Below, piece after piece: positions 1 through 7,972 of a stretch of 64,000 nucleotides of DNA. Source of the stretch: Paenibacillus sp. FSL K6-0276 (GTDB lineage Bacteria; Bacillota; Bacilli; Paenibacillales; Paenibacillaceae); the NCBI RefSeq assembly GCF_037977235.1, contig NZ_CP150276.1:3844001-3908000 (forward strand). Direction: 5' to 3'. The number at the start of each line of letters is the position of its first letter. The first letter of the stretch is position 1. The translations under genes were made by a program, and so were the position numbers. The notes under the pieces were generated by a model that made no database searches, was not told the DNA's origin, and saw nothing but the letters and a program-made list of their open reading frames with translations.

Positions 1-529
1 GAACATCATGCTGCCATTCCCCCTGATATTTAAGTGATGAATGCTGGACGATAGAACCCCCTGCTTTCGTCTCTAGAACCGCTTGCCACATGGCTGTGGT
101 ATCATCAGAATACTTTCCCCTTAAATCAACAAGGTTCGTCCCATGAGCCGTGGCAATCCCTGTTCTTAACGTGACTGCAAGCAAAAGCACGCTAATGTCT
201 GAATAGCCTAAGATCCACTTGTCCCTCATGGCATCAAAATCAATAAATTCAAGAACCTCAATTAACAACTCCCCACCCCAAGGCGGAATTATGATATCAA
301 TAGGCTCAGCGTCCATCATCTCATTAAACTCCTGAGCGCGCACTCTTGCTGGTGCAGATTTAGCCTTCTCTTGCGTCCATACAGTATCCCCACAGATAAC
401 ATTGAATCCGTTCGACTCCATGCGACTAGAAGACAGCTTTACTAGCTCCGCATTTTGAGCACCTACTCCAGATGAAGGTGCGGTTACCCCTACTGTCGCA
501 TTCTTTTTCAAAATAGGATATCTAATCAT
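1..529 (-). CDS. LD-carboxypeptidase / MccF-like S66 peptidase (3' end outside window)
   Basis: The first 176 codons are inside the window. Peptidase S66 enzymes cleave L,D (or acyl-nucleotide amide) bonds, in murein tripeptide recycling or in self-immunity to microcin C-like nucleotides. Seen: the N-terminal VGVTAPSSGVG strand typical of the family, the IIPPWGGE segment at residues 80-87 (family version is GGYG/PPWGGE), and GYSDIS with the expected nucleophile Ser110. The start is an ATG directly after GGAGGTGTCAT, a good ribosome site. The PPWGGE form is closer to MccF-like members than to LdcA, but the C-terminal Glu/His catalytic residues lie outside the window, so the sub-family cannot be settled. 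No signal peptide is visible, so it is probably cytoplasmic. Confidence 0.85.
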   Translation of the reverse strand, partial: MIRYPILKKNATVGVTAPSSGVGAQNAELVKLSSSRMESNGFNVICGDTVWTQEKAKSAPARVRAQEFNEMMDAEPIDIIIPPWGGELLIEVLEFIDFDAMRDKWILGYSDISVLLLAVTLRTGIATAHGTNLVDLRGKYSDDTTAMWQAVLETKAGGSIVQHSSLKYQGEWQHDV

Positions 530-659
530 ATGACACCTCCAGGTTTTACAGCAATTATATCAATAGTAAACTTCATTTACACAGAAAAAAAACATGGCTA
601 GACGCGTCAACGTACGATCGCGAATCCAGCACATGTCTTTTTTCCATAGAATATAAGCT

Positions 660-1025
660 TTAGAGTAAAGAAATGGCAAGCAGTTCAAATAAAACAAGCG
701 GTAAGATCACATTATTATTGTAAGGAGGACCTGGGTAATGACCTGGGTCTGGACCAGGATGCGGATGATGAGGTTGGTAAGGGTTATAATATCCGCGCGG
801 CATTTGCCCATTCACTGCAACGTTCAAATACAAGTGTTTATTATCTACTCCGGCTAAAGTACCTTCATGCACTAAGCCATCTAAAGTCTGTACATTCACC
901 ATATGATTTAGGTATGGCTTGCAGGATTGATGCAAGGAATCACGGACACCGTGCAGGTGCCGGATCGCAGCAGGATCGGCCTGATAAATCACATTCTGCT
1001 CTTGCCCAGTGTTATATGTCGACAT
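660..1025 (-). CDS. Small His/Pro/Tyr-rich protein with Sm-like core, unknown function
   Basis: I do not recognise a named family. The 121-residue product has a segment at about residues 42-70 (VNVQTLDGLVHEGTLAGVDN) that reads like the beta strands of an Sm-like fold as seen in some Bacillales coat-associated proteins. It is followed by a low-complexity stretch rich in Pro, His, Tyr and Gly (residues 78-104) and a hydrophobic C-terminal tail (VILPLVLFELLAISLL) that could be a short membrane anchor. The ATG lies about 11 bases after GGAGGT, so translation is credible. It sits between a peptidase and an Asp23-type envelope gene on the same strand. A surface or spore-coat role is only a guess from composition. 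Confidence 0.6.
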   Translation of the reverse strand: MSTYNTGQEQNVIYQADPAAIRHLHGVRDSLHQSCKPYLNHMVNVQTLDGLVHEGTLAGVDNKHLYLNVAVNGQMPRGYYNPYQPHHPHPGPDPGHYPGPPYNNNVILPLVLFELLAISLL

Positions 1026-1104
1026 GGATGTTCTGACCTCCGTAAATGGATTTGCTCCATTCTATGCAGAAGCCTATATCATGGTGCCTATTCGAAAACT
1101 ATCC

Positions 1105-1455
1105 TTATAATGGAAGAGTTACTTTCTCAACTTTCACATTTACCGAAACAAGGGAGAGGCCCATCATATTCTCAACAGCATTTCGTACATTTTTCTGCAA
1201 CATATAACAGACCTCTTGAATCACACATCCGTAATTAACAATAACCCGTAGATCGATGGCAACGTCTACTTCTTTCACTTCAACAGACAATCCTTTTTTT
1301 ACATTTTTACCGCTCAGACGTTTAGCCCAGTTGTTCGAGATATTACTACCTGACATCCCAGCAATACCTGGCGTTTCCAGAACCACTTGTCCGACGATCG
1401 ATGTGACCACATCATCTGAGATATGAACTAATCCTTGCTCCGTTCCTTCATTCAT
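1105..1455 (-). CDS. Asp23/Gls24 family envelope stress protein
   Basis: A 116-residue Asp23/Gls24 protein. Seen: the N-terminal HISDDVVTSIVGQVVLETPGI helix-strand that opens this family, the middle KKGLSVEVKEVDVAIDLRVIVNYG strand pair, and the QKNVRNAVENMMGLSLVSVNVKVEKV end. Family members form abundant membrane-proximal networks in Firmicutes and respond to envelope or alkaline stress. The gene is close to the typical length (110-150). It has no membrane segment of its own, so an anchor partner such as AmaP would be needed and none is in the window. It lies 37 bases downstream of the AI-2E permease gene start region's neighbour and is read in the same direction; co-transcription is not proven. 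Confidence 0.85.
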   Translation of the reverse strand: MNEGTEQGLVHISDDVVTSIVGQVVLETPGIAGMSGSNISNNWAKRLSGKNVKKGLSVEVKEVDVAIDLRVIVNYGCVIQEVCYMLQKNVRNAVENMMGLSLVSVNVKVEKVTLPL

Positions 1456-1492
1456 ATGAATACCTCCATAATATTTGATAAGTTAAGAGATG

Positions 1493-2578
1493 TTAAAGGC
1501 TCTCCTCAGCCCTGTGCTTCTTGACAAACAAATTGTACAGCTTCATCAATATGATCTTAATAATCATATACACCGGAATAATCAGCAAAATCGCAATGAT
1601 CCCGCCTAAATCTCCACCAACCAATACTAAGATGATCGTCGTCAGCGGATGAATATCAAGCTTTTTCCCAAAAATGTAGGGAGCGATTAAATTATCCTGT
1701 ATTTGCTGAGCTACGAGAACAATGATGATGGCCCACACTGCAATGGACGGCGATTGGATGAATCCGATAATAAAAATAGGAATACTGGACAGAATTGCAC
1801 CAATGAAAGGTACAAAATTCATCACAACTGCGAGTACAGTCAACAACAATGCATACTGCAGACCAATAATAAGGAATCCAATATACATCAGAACGCCAAG
1901 AGCCAGATTTACAAGTACCCGCCCAACGATGAATCCACTAAGCGCGGTGTCTATTTCGCTCATCATAGTAGTCCCATCTCCACGATACTTCTTTGGGAAG
2001 AAACTTACAATCTTACGTCCAAATTTTCCGCCTTCCTTAAGCATGTAGAACAACATAATTGGAAAGGTAAATAAAATAATGGCAAAATTTGAAACAAAGG
2101 AGAATAGACCCGTTACGTAATTCGTAATCAGTGTAAATCCTTTATTCAAATATTCCGTCAATTGTGAGGCCAGGTTCATATCTTCAGGTATAAAAGAAGC
2201 TAGGAATCCACTGTCCTCCAGCTTCAATAGCTGCTGGTTCATGGCAGCAATCAGATTTGGCATATTATCCACGAAATTAACTAATTGTGTTCGAAGAGAA
2301 GGCCATACTCCAATACTAAAAGCAAACAAAAGAAATAAAATGACCACATATACGATGATAATCGCAACAGAGCGATTTAATTTATATCTCTCCAAAGTAT
2401 TGATCAGCGGTCGCAGTAAATAATAGAAAAATCCTGCTAACATTAAAGGAACGATAATAACATTGAACAAAGAAAGGATCGGCGTGAAAATAAAATCGAC
2501 ACGTGAGCCTAGAAATACAATGCCTAACACCAAAAGGATTGCTAGACAGATTCGAATGAATGTGTTCAGTTTAGCCAT
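1493..2578 (-). CDS. AI-2E / YtvI-type family membrane permease
   Basis: A polytopic membrane protein of 361 residues in the AI-2E exporter (PF01594) superfamily, which includes TqsA, PerM, YtvI and Na+(Li+)/H+ exchangers; the substrate cannot be told from sequence. Seen: about eight hydrophobic segments, the long soluble insert after helix 3 (NFVDNMPNLIAAMNQQLLKL and on), and the conserved NFVPFIGAILSSIPI and HPLTTIILVLVGGDLGGIIA motifs near the C-terminus. I chose the ATG at 2578 (MAKLNTF) because it follows GGGAGAGAAAC. Longer in-frame reading runs into the upstream kinase gene and lacks a ribosome site. The basic, Glu-containing tail after the last helix is normal. Confidence 0.88.
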   Translation of the reverse strand: MAKLNTFIRICLAILLVLGIVFLGSRVDFIFTPILSLFNVIIVPLMLAGFFYYLLRPLINTLERYKLNRSVAIIIVYVVILFLLFAFSIGVWPSLRTQLVNFVDNMPNLIAAMNQQLLKLEDSGFLASFIPEDMNLASQLTEYLNKGFTLITNYVTGLFSFVSNFAIILFTFPIMLFYMLKEGGKFGRKIVSFFPKKYRGDGTTMMSEIDTALSGFIVGRVLVNLALGVLMYIGFLIIGLQYALLLTVLAVVMNFVPFIGAILSSIPIFIIGFIQSPSIAVWAIIIVLVAQQIQDNLIAPYIFGKKLDIHPLTTIILVLVGGDLGGIIAILLIIPVYMIIKIILMKLYNLFVKKHRAEESL

Positions 2579-2618
2579 GTTTCTCTCCCGTCTTCTATTT
2601 TGGATGTCTTTCATCTCG

Positions 2619-4037
2619 CTATTTGGGAATACGTATGGTGAATACCGTTGGTTCCTCTTTTCGGCGACTAAGATGAAGCGTACCACCCATTTTCTCTGTG
2701 TTTTTCATAGCAATGGATAAACCAAGCCCCGTTCCTCCTGTAGTTGACCGTGCTTTATCTCCACGAACAAACGGATCAAACAACGTTGACCAAAGCTCTT
2801 CAGGAATGCCCACTCCAGTATCTGCAATTTCAATGACAACCTCGCTCTCCGAGGGTATAACCTCCACACGCAGTTGTGTCCCTGGTGGATTATAGATCAA
2901 AGCATTGGAGATCAAATTATGAACTACACTCGAAAGTAGCTCCGCGTCAAAGCTTGCGAATACTTCCTGTTCAGGAACATTCAGCTGCAGGATAAAGTTC
3001 TTTTGTTCAATCTCACCATAGGAGTCTGCAACGATTTCACGAATAAATTCACCCAGTTCATGACGCTCCAAACGCAGCAAAAAATCCGGGGAATCTATTT
3101 TAAGCAGCTCCACCATGTTTTGAATCAGCTTGGTAACTTGCGAGGATTTGTTATAGATATAGGTTAAATATCTTTTCTGCCGTTCTTCATCCTCACCACG
3201 ACCTTCAACCAATGCCTGTGCAAACCCCTGTATACTCGTAATGGGTGTCTTCAGGTCATGAGAAAGATCAACCATCATGCGTTTCTTACTTTCCTCCGCT
3301 TGGCGTTTTTCTTTGGTCGTCTTCTCAATTACGTCCGCCATATAATTAAAAGTCTCCCCTATTTGAGAAAATTCTTTCTCTGCATATAGTGAGATACGAG
3401 TATCATAATTCCCTTCAATCATCTGCTTCAAACCAAGCGTAATGATACGTAGCGGTTTCCTGATTCTTCGTGCCACCCAATAACTGTACACGATAATAAG
3501 CAAGAGAACCATCCCAACTCCCAAAAAGACATAATATGAAATTGAGTGGTTGAAGTATGCAACTAATGAATCGCTATTAATTGAAATATCGATGGCTTCT
3601 CTAGGGATTTTCAGGAGCAGCCACTCTGATTCATTCTGATTATTGCGTGTAGTCAACGAGTAGTAGTAAGCCTGATCTTCTCTGTTTTCCAGACTTTTCA
3701 AAAGCTGGTTATCGGTATATTGTCTTACATCGTCTTTCTTCTCTCCAACAATCTCGATGACCTGCTTGTCTTGGTCCAAGACCTCGATCCATCCCCCGCT
3801 ACGCAGAAGACGTTTGGTTTCTACCCCATGCTCCAGATTATCTCGATAGGCACTAGCTTCAACCTTCAAATCAGGATCAGCGATTTTATTTTTTTCGAAC
3901 ATATGGCTCACATCAAGATTAATGAACAAATAATAAACAATCACGAGAAAAAACAGAATACAAATAAATAACATAAAATCCAAAGTCAGCGATGATTGTA
4001 AAGGTCGTTGATCTCTATTGCTCCATAGGTGCTTCAA
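2619..4037 (-). CDS. Membrane sensor histidine kinase (HAMP-HisKA-HATPase)
   Basis: Sensor kinase partner of the response regulator that precedes it. Seen: TM1 at about residues 21-43, an extracytoplasmic domain of roughly 120 residues, TM2 at about 170-190, a HAMP domain ending near GNYDTRISLYAEKE, the H-box MMVDLSHDLKTPITSIQGFA, the N-box LISNALIYNP, and the G-boxes DTGVGIPEELW and GGTGLGLSIA. All phosphotransfer and ATP-binding motifs look intact. The start appears to be TTG at 4037, eight bases after a GGG element, so the gene overlaps the regulator gene by 23 bases and is probably translationally coupled. The signal is not predictable; the loop is too short for a Cache fold. Confidence 0.9.
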   Translation of the reverse strand: MKHLWSNRDQRPLQSSLTLDFMLFICILFFLVIVYYLFINLDVSHMFEKNKIADPDLKVEASAYRDNLEHGVETKRLLRSGGWIEVLDQDKQVIEIVGEKKDDVRQYTDNQLLKSLENREDQAYYYSLTTRNNQNESEWLLLKIPREAIDISINSDSLVAYFNHSISYYVFLGVGMVLLLIIVYSYWVARRIRKPLRIITLGLKQMIEGNYDTRISLYAEKEFSQIGETFNYMADVIEKTTKEKRQAEESKKRMMVDLSHDLKTPITSIQGFAQALVEGRGEDEERQKRYLTYIYNKSSQVTKLIQNMVELLKIDSPDFLLRLERHELGEFIREIVADSYGEIEQKNFILQLNVPEQEVFASFDAELLSSVVHNLISNALIYNPPGTQLRVEVIPSESEVVIEIADTGVGIPEELWSTLFDPFVRGDKARSTTGGTGLGLSIAMKNTEKMGGTLHLSRRKEEPTVFTIRIPK

Positions 4038-4719
4038 TTTTGTATCCCAGCCCTCTAATGGTCTTTAAATAAACCGGCTTTTTGGAGTCTTGCTCAATCT
4101 TTTCACGGATATTGCTGATATGTACCATGATACTATTATCTTCGTACACATAGAAATCTTCCCACACAGCCTCATATATTTTTTTCCGTGTAAAGACCCG
4201 ACCTGGTTGCTTCATCATTAATTCCAGAATTTTGTACTCAGTAGAGGTAAGGACGACGGGTTCTCCTGAACGATAGAGCAGACACTGGCTTTGATCCAGC
4301 TTTAATTCTCCCAATACAATCTGTTCATCTGCCTTTTCTTCAACAATTTGTGCATCAAAATGATGTACTCGCCGCAGCAAAGCTCCCGCACGAGCTACAA
4401 TTTCTAATGGATTAAACGGTTTAGAAATGTAATCGTCGGCACCGAGTTCCAGACCCAAGATTTTGTCGTAATGTTCGCTTTTTGCAGATAAAAACAACAC
4501 CGGGAAATGATGAACCTCACGAATCTTCTTCAATAATTGCAGTCCATCTAAACCAGGCATCATAATATCCAGTATCGCTAAATCAATTTTATGGTTCTGA
4601 ACTTGCATTAACGCTTCAGTACCACTGTTCGCTTCTACAATGTTGTACTCTTTCTCTAAATATAATCTCAATAACTCCACAATTTCTGCTTCATCATCTG
4701 CGATCAGAATCGTATACAT
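4015..4719 (-). CDS. OmpR/PhoB-family response regulator
   Basis: Two-domain regulator of 234 residues. The receiver domain occupies residues 1-120 with the acidic pocket in LIADDEAEI, the phospho-acceptor Asp in LAILDIMMPGLDG, the switch Ser in FLSAKSE and the Lys in YISKPF. The C-terminal winged helix (about 135-230) ends in the typical RKIYEAVWEDFYVYEDNSIM and KTIRGLGYKIE motifs. I set the start at the ATG at 4719, which has GGGGTG six bases upstream; an earlier GTG three codons upstream overlaps that ribosome site. First gene of a two-gene operon with the kinase. Confidence 0.92.
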   Translation of the reverse strand: MYTILIADDEAEIVELLRLYLEKEYNIVEANSGTEALMQVQNHKIDLAILDIMMPGLDGLQLLKKIREVHHFPVLFLSAKSEHYDKILGLELGADDYISKPFNPLEIVARAGALLRRVHHFDAQIVEEKADEQIVLGELKLDQSQCLLYRSGEPVVLTSTEYKILELMMKQPGRVFTRKKIYEAVWEDFYVYEDNSIMVHISNIREKIEQDSKKPVYLKTIRGLGYKIEAPMEQ

Positions 4720-4892
4720 AGTAATCACCCCAACTAACTATAATCCGCGATTATTAAACCCACCTAAATCCAATCTAAAGAATAGCTAAATCTTATAGCT
4801 GCGAAGCATATAAATTCTTATTTTTAAATAAAAATCGCACACAGGAACTCGTCCCATGTACGATCATAAATTTCCTGAAAAAAAACTTCATC

Positions 4893-5000
4893 TGGCAAGT
4901 ATAAACGCCTTCGGCGTCCTAATTAAGGACGGTAAGCGTTTAAACGCGAAATATAAGAACTATTTATCAGAGAAACTTATAAATTCTTATATTTTTAAAA
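4893..5000. repeat. Structured dispersed repeat, copy 1
   Basis: Copy 1 of a repeat whose second copy lies at 29600-29710. It contains three inverted repeats: TAAACGC (4902-4908) with GCGTTTA (4936-4942); inside it CGTCCT (4915-4920) with AGGACG (4926-4931); and, outside, AAATATAAGAA (4949-4959) with TTCTTATATTT (4984-4994). The last stem abuts the DegV gene and supplies its TAA stop. The two copies keep the stems while differing in sequence, so the fold appears to be conserved. It may be a REP/MITE-like element that also acts as a transcript end; function is not shown. Confidence 0.75.
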
Positions 5001-5834
5001 AGCTACTCCGATTCCACCTTCACCTGCATAGGTTCCCATAACCGGCCCCATACTAGAGAGTAAAACTTCTTTGAATGGGTGCTTTTGTAATATACGTTCT
5101 TTTATCTCAAGCGCCAACTTCTCACAGTTACTGTGTACAATAGCGATAACAGCCTTCTCGTAATCATGCTGCTTCTCATCCAAATGTGCAAGCAGACGGT
5201 TCAATGCCTTTGTAAGTCCCCGGGTCTTCTCGACTACTTCTACTGTACCCTCTTCGCTGATTTTGAGCAATAGTTTGATATTTAGCACAGAAGCAACCGC
5301 TCCTGATATCCGACTTAGACGTCCGCCTTTCATCACGTTCTCAAGTGTATCCAGTGTGAAATATGCGAGAACTTCGTCTACTTGCTGAAGCACCTTTTCC
5401 TTCAGTTCCTGCAGACTCGTACAAGTTAGTGACCACTTCGCCGCGAGGCCCACAATCAGTGACAATCCTCCTGAGAAGGTCTTAGAATCTATAACCTCTA
5501 TCGCATTGGTGTGTCCTTCTTCTTGATACATTTCCATAGCGATCATAGCCGTCTGATAAGTGCTACTAATATTAGAGGACATACAAATGACCATAATATC
5601 AGTACCTTCCTCTACTTGCCTAAATGTCTCAAGGAATTGGTTTGGACTTGGACTTGCTGTAGTAGGCAGCTCCTTGGATACACTCATTTTAGCATAAAAG
5701 GTTTTCGTATCCGTATCCGCAGGCATTAGCTCATGCCCAAAATGAACCGGAAGATGAACCACGGAAACATTATACTTCTCCATGTAGTCAAGGGGTAGGT
5801 CGGAACCGCTGTCTGTTATGATCTTGATTGCCAT
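4995..5834 (-). CDS. DegV family fatty-acid-binding protein (FakB-like)
   Basis: 279-residue DegV protein; members bind a fatty acid and present it to the kinase FakA for incorporation into phospholipid. Seen: ITDSGSDLP at the N-terminus, the TTASPSPNQF loop with the family's phosphate-site Thr/Ser, DSKTFSGGLSLIV, and the LENVMKGGRLSR motif. Length and domain order are standard. The start ATG follows GGAGAG by 10 bases. The stop codon lies in the edge of the structured repeat downstream, which suggests that the repeat inserted at or formed the 3' end of this gene. No fakA is in the window, as is usual for paralogous degV genes. Confidence 0.92.
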   Translation of the reverse strand: MAIKIITDSGSDLPLDYMEKYNVSVVHLPVHFGHELMPADTDTKTFYAKMSVSKELPTTASPSPNQFLETFRQVEEGTDIMVICMSSNISSTYQTAMIAMEMYQEEGHTNAIEVIDSKTFSGGLSLIVGLAAKWSLTCTSLQELKEKVLQQVDEVLAYFTLDTLENVMKGGRLSRISGAVASVLNIKLLLKISEEGTVEVVEKTRGLTKALNRLLAHLDEKQHDYEKAVIAIVHSNCEKLALEIKERILQKHPFKEVLLSSMGPVMGTYAGEGGIGVAF

Positions 5835-6005
5835 AATATAAGTACTCTCCTTTCAATATCAGTACTATTATAGCTATCCCCAAATGAAATCTCCAGTAAC
5901 CAATATAACTTGAAAATTCCTTTAATTTGTGCTTATGTCTTTCTTCCTTAACTTGTCCTAATATGATATGGTTTATGAATAAGCGTATAGGAATGGAGTG
6001 TATGT

Positions 6006-6230
6006 ATGAGTAAGGGAAGAGTATGGAACAGAGGCAAACATGACGGTACAGGACTATCGAGGAAAAAACCAGTGGAACAAGAGGGTACAACTTCTACTGA
6101 AACAGAAACAACAGAACCTTCGAATGAACTTTCGAATTCCAGAATTGATACCGTAAAACCGATGAATCGTACAAACTGGGTAACACGGCCTACACGGGTC
6201 ATCAATAGAGATTCCAAAGACAAACAATAA
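6006..6230 (+). CDS. Small basic hydrophilic protein, unknown
   Basis: A 74-residue, strongly hydrophilic product rich in Arg, Lys, Thr and Asn with no membrane segment and no motif that I recognise. A Thr/Glu-rich spacer (TTSTETETTEP) separates two basic ends. Support for it being a real gene: an ATG preceded by GGAGTG at a fair distance, an upstream AT-rich promoter-like stretch, and a short hairpin with T-run just after the stop. It is read alone, convergent with the FusB-like gene. It could be a nucleic-acid-associated or spore small protein, but that is only from charge. Confidence 0.5.
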   Translation: MSKGRVWNRGKHDGTGLSRKKPVEQEGTTSTETETTEPSNELSNSRIDTVKPMNRTNWVTRPTRVINRDSKDKQ

Positions 6231-6232
6231 CT

Positions 6233-6264
6233 TTGAAATGAAATAGCTTCAATTTCATTTTTGA
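6233..6264 (+). terminator. Weak hairpin and T-run after the small basic gene
   Basis: GAAAT and GAA segments pair with TTC and ATTTC across a short loop and are followed by a run of five T. The stem is AT-rich, so termination is likely to be only partial. Confidence 0.4.
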
Positions 6265-6285
6265 GTAGGATAGACATAGGCACTT

Positions 6286-6468
6286 TGTGTGAACGCTCCG
6301 CGAACGGACTGTTGTTCCAATCGCTGTTGTCTCCAGATTTTTCATTTTTTCCCTTAGCGGTGAAAATCCGGAGACAGCATATGCTTTCGAAGCGAGCTTT
6401 CCTGCGGAAAGCTTTCGGGCGAACGCTACGCTTTTCCACAATCAGTCCGTTCTCTCCGCTGCTTTGAG
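6286..6468. repeat. Large imperfect inverted-repeat element
   Basis: About 180 bases without a credible gene that fold back on themselves. Outer arms: CGAACGGACTG near 6300-6311 with CAGTCCGTTC at 6443-6452. Inner arms: GCTGTTGTCTCC and GATTTTTC (6323-6343) with GAAAATCCGGAGACAGC (6362-6378). The centre holds a further hairpin (GCTTTCCTGCGGAAAGC). The layout resembles non-coding palindromic elements scattered in Paenibacillus genomes; I infer this from memory of the style, not from a search. Confidence 0.6.
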
Positions 6469-6486
6469 CACTTATCAACCAAAAAC

Positions 6487-6530
6487 GCAAAACAGCGATT
6501 CTCCTTTAACCAGAGAATCGCTGTTTTATT
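6487..6530. terminator. Bidirectional rho-independent terminator
   Basis: A perfect 13-bp stem, AACAGCGATTCTC (6491-6503) with GAGAATCGCTGTT (6513-6525), flanked by A-rich sequence on the left and a T-run on the right. It serves the convergent genes on both sides, chiefly the FusB-like gene that ends at 6585. Confidence 0.85.
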
Positions 6531-6584
6531 TATCTTTTTAAACTTCCAAAGTGAGAAATACTTTCCCGTTCGTAGAATAAAACA

Positions 6585-7232
6585 TTATGCACGAGTGGAG
6601 AAAATGAACCTCTCCAGTGATGCTATATCAGTAATACTATGATTACATTCATCACTATCTATGCACACATATTGACCAATCGAGAAATAATCATCCGGCG
6701 AAGATTTCGCAAGCTTGGTCTTGACCGTGAAGAAGGCAAGCTGTTGCTGCCGATTACAGAACAGGCAATACCCCTTCTTGTTCGTCGGTGTAATCCTTCC
6801 CTCGATCCCGATAAACTGTCCTTCGAACGGATATACAATAAATAATTTATTGGTAGCAATATCTATCCAGCTCAGATACGTCATATATCGAAAGTCGATA
6901 GCTGATAAATCAGGTACCTTCAGTTTCTTATTCTTAGGGAATAACTTCTGAACCTGTTTCGGTGTAATCTGTGGAAAAGGATCTATATAAGACTCTAGTC
7001 CACTTAGATATTTCTGAAAATCGTATTGAGTCTCAAAAGTAGATAATTGTTGTAGCATTTGCTGCTGATTGTCAGTAAGCGTTGGAAAAGCTTCAATAAC
7101 GTTCAATACTGAACGATATCTTACAGTCTCCAAGACTCTTCGATCCGCTACAGTTCGTAGTGTCTTTAGAAGGAAATCCGTTTGTTTCTTAATAAAATTA
7201 TATTGATGGTTTCTAATAAATGGTGTATTCAT
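6585..7232 (-). CDS. FusB/FusC-family EF-G-binding protein
   Basis: A 215-residue protein of the FusB/FusC (FBP) family, which binds elongation factor G, helps it leave stalled ribosomes and in staphylococci gives fusidic acid resistance. Seen: the helical N-terminal half (MNTPFIRNHQYNFIKKQTDF onward) and the C-terminal treble-clef zinc site with Cys156, Cys159, Cys190, Cys196 and nearby His198 in GYCLFCNRQ and CIDSDECNHS. Length is that of FusB (213). The ATG at 7232 has AAGGGG about ten bases upstream. That ribosome site lies partly in an RNA stem, and a 16-codon leader peptide gene precedes it, so expression is probably controlled by ribosome-dependent attenuation (see the separate entries). 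Confidence 0.88.
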   Translation of the reverse strand: MNTPFIRNHQYNFIKKQTDFLLKTLRTVADRRVLETVRYRSVLNVIEAFPTLTDNQQQMLQQLSTFETQYDFQKYLSGLESYIDPFPQITPKQVQKLFPKNKKLKVPDLSAIDFRYMTYLSWIDIATNKLFIVYPFEGQFIGIEGRITPTNKKGYCLFCNRQQQLAFFTVKTKLAKSSPDDYFSIGQYVCIDSDECNHSITDIASLERFIFSTRA

Positions 7233-7242
7233 TGCTCTTCAG

Positions 7243-7420
7243 CCCCTTATTTGTTATGAAAAATCCATAAGGTTCAAAGCCCATTATTAGAAACGATAAT
7301 GTTAAGTTTGGGCGATCATCCATCCTATCGCACCTCACGCAAAGTATCGCCCTAATTTAGGCTTTGCATGAGGAACTTCTAGCTAATGGGCAAACCAGCA
7401 TTAGCACAGTACCACCTCCA
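7243..7420 (-). promoter_or_regulatory. Attenuator-like leader RNA of the FusB-like gene
   Basis: Between the leader peptide and the EF-G-binding gene are four stems, two pairs of which exclude one another. Stem A pairs 7333-7344 with 7362-7373 (12 bp with one G-U). Stem B pairs 7310-7316 (GGGCGAT) with 7346-7352 (ATCGCCC) and crosses stem A. Stem C pairs 7279-7286 with 7384-7391 (GCCCATTA/TAATGGGC) with further GGTT/AACC and TAGA/TCTA pairs, and covers leader codons. Stem D pairs 7245-7250 with 7267-7272 and covers part of the gene's AAGGGG ribosome site. Stem D shares bases with the outer part of stem C. This is what a translation-sensing switch looks like; the direction of switching is not determined. 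Confidence 0.65.
7357..7407 (-). CDS. 16-residue leader peptide upstream of FusB-like gene
   Basis: A short open reading frame starting GTG at 7407 seven bases after GGAGG (GGAGGTGGTACT), coding V/M-L-M-L-V-C-P-L-A-R-S-S-S-C-K-A and ending TAA at 7357-7359. Its codons 4-10 lie in one arm of stem C, codons 12-16 in one arm of stem A, and its stop codon lies in the loop of stem A next to stem B. A strong ribosome site, tiny size and this overlap with alternative stems are the marks of an attenuation leader as in erm, cat and ABC-F resistance genes. An internal ATG at codon 3 is an alternative start. Confidence 0.65.
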   Translation of the reverse strand: MLMLVCPLARSSSCKA

Positions 7421-7463
7421 ATTACATTCACGAAAAAAGTATATCAGGAATGTTTGGAATCGG

Positions 7464-7856
7464 CTAGGCCATATAGCCAAACTCTGCTTCATCTCTGGAG
7501 GGAGCTTCGCCATTTAGCTGCTTCAATAGTTTCTTCATTATGACCGAAGCTTTCACTTTGGTTTGAAGACACGGCGAAAGCTCAATTTCGTAGTTGCCTC
7601 GCTTAATCGCTTCTTTCAATTCCTCCACAGTAGCGCAAGTGGTATTCAACCGATTCAGAACGCTCCCATATTGCAGACATTGGTGACTGTCACTGCCGGC
7701 AATCACAGGTACACCTAGCTTCTCAGCAAAAGGCGTGCTCAGATTCTTTATAGCTAAGATAGAAAATAGATAGTTGCTATGGTTCGTTTCATTTTTCCTC
7801 ATAATCTCAAAACTTCGTAAGTACAAGATACCCTCTCCCAACAACTTTTCTGTAAT
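7464..7856 (-). pseudogene. C-terminal remnant of a PHP-domain phosphoesterase
   Basis: About 130 codons resembling the second half of a PHP domain: FEIMRKNET, then AEKLGVPVIAGSDSHQCLQYG, which carries the Asp-Ser-His metal site near the end of the PHP barrel, then a short C-terminal helix. The N-terminal half with the HxH and other metal ligands is absent. The frame is closed by TGA at 7857-7859, and no ATG with a ribosome site precedes it. It is therefore a truncated remnant, not a working enzyme. The missing half is not found in the 110 bases up to the divergent SRAP gene. Confidence 0.7.
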
Positions 7857-7972
7857 TCAGTAAGTACTTGCTACAGCTGAATCTTCAAAAATTGTGAATG
7901 AATGATCACGGGAACCATGAATAATTTACCTTCTTTAACAAACACTACGGAACAAAAGGAGGCTGATGTTTC

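Noticed and set aside
5948..6490. Long open frames on the minus strand across the small basic gene and the palindromic element
   Set aside because: They run through the inverted repeat and terminator, have no ribosome site and no recognisable protein features; they are by-products of the repeat.
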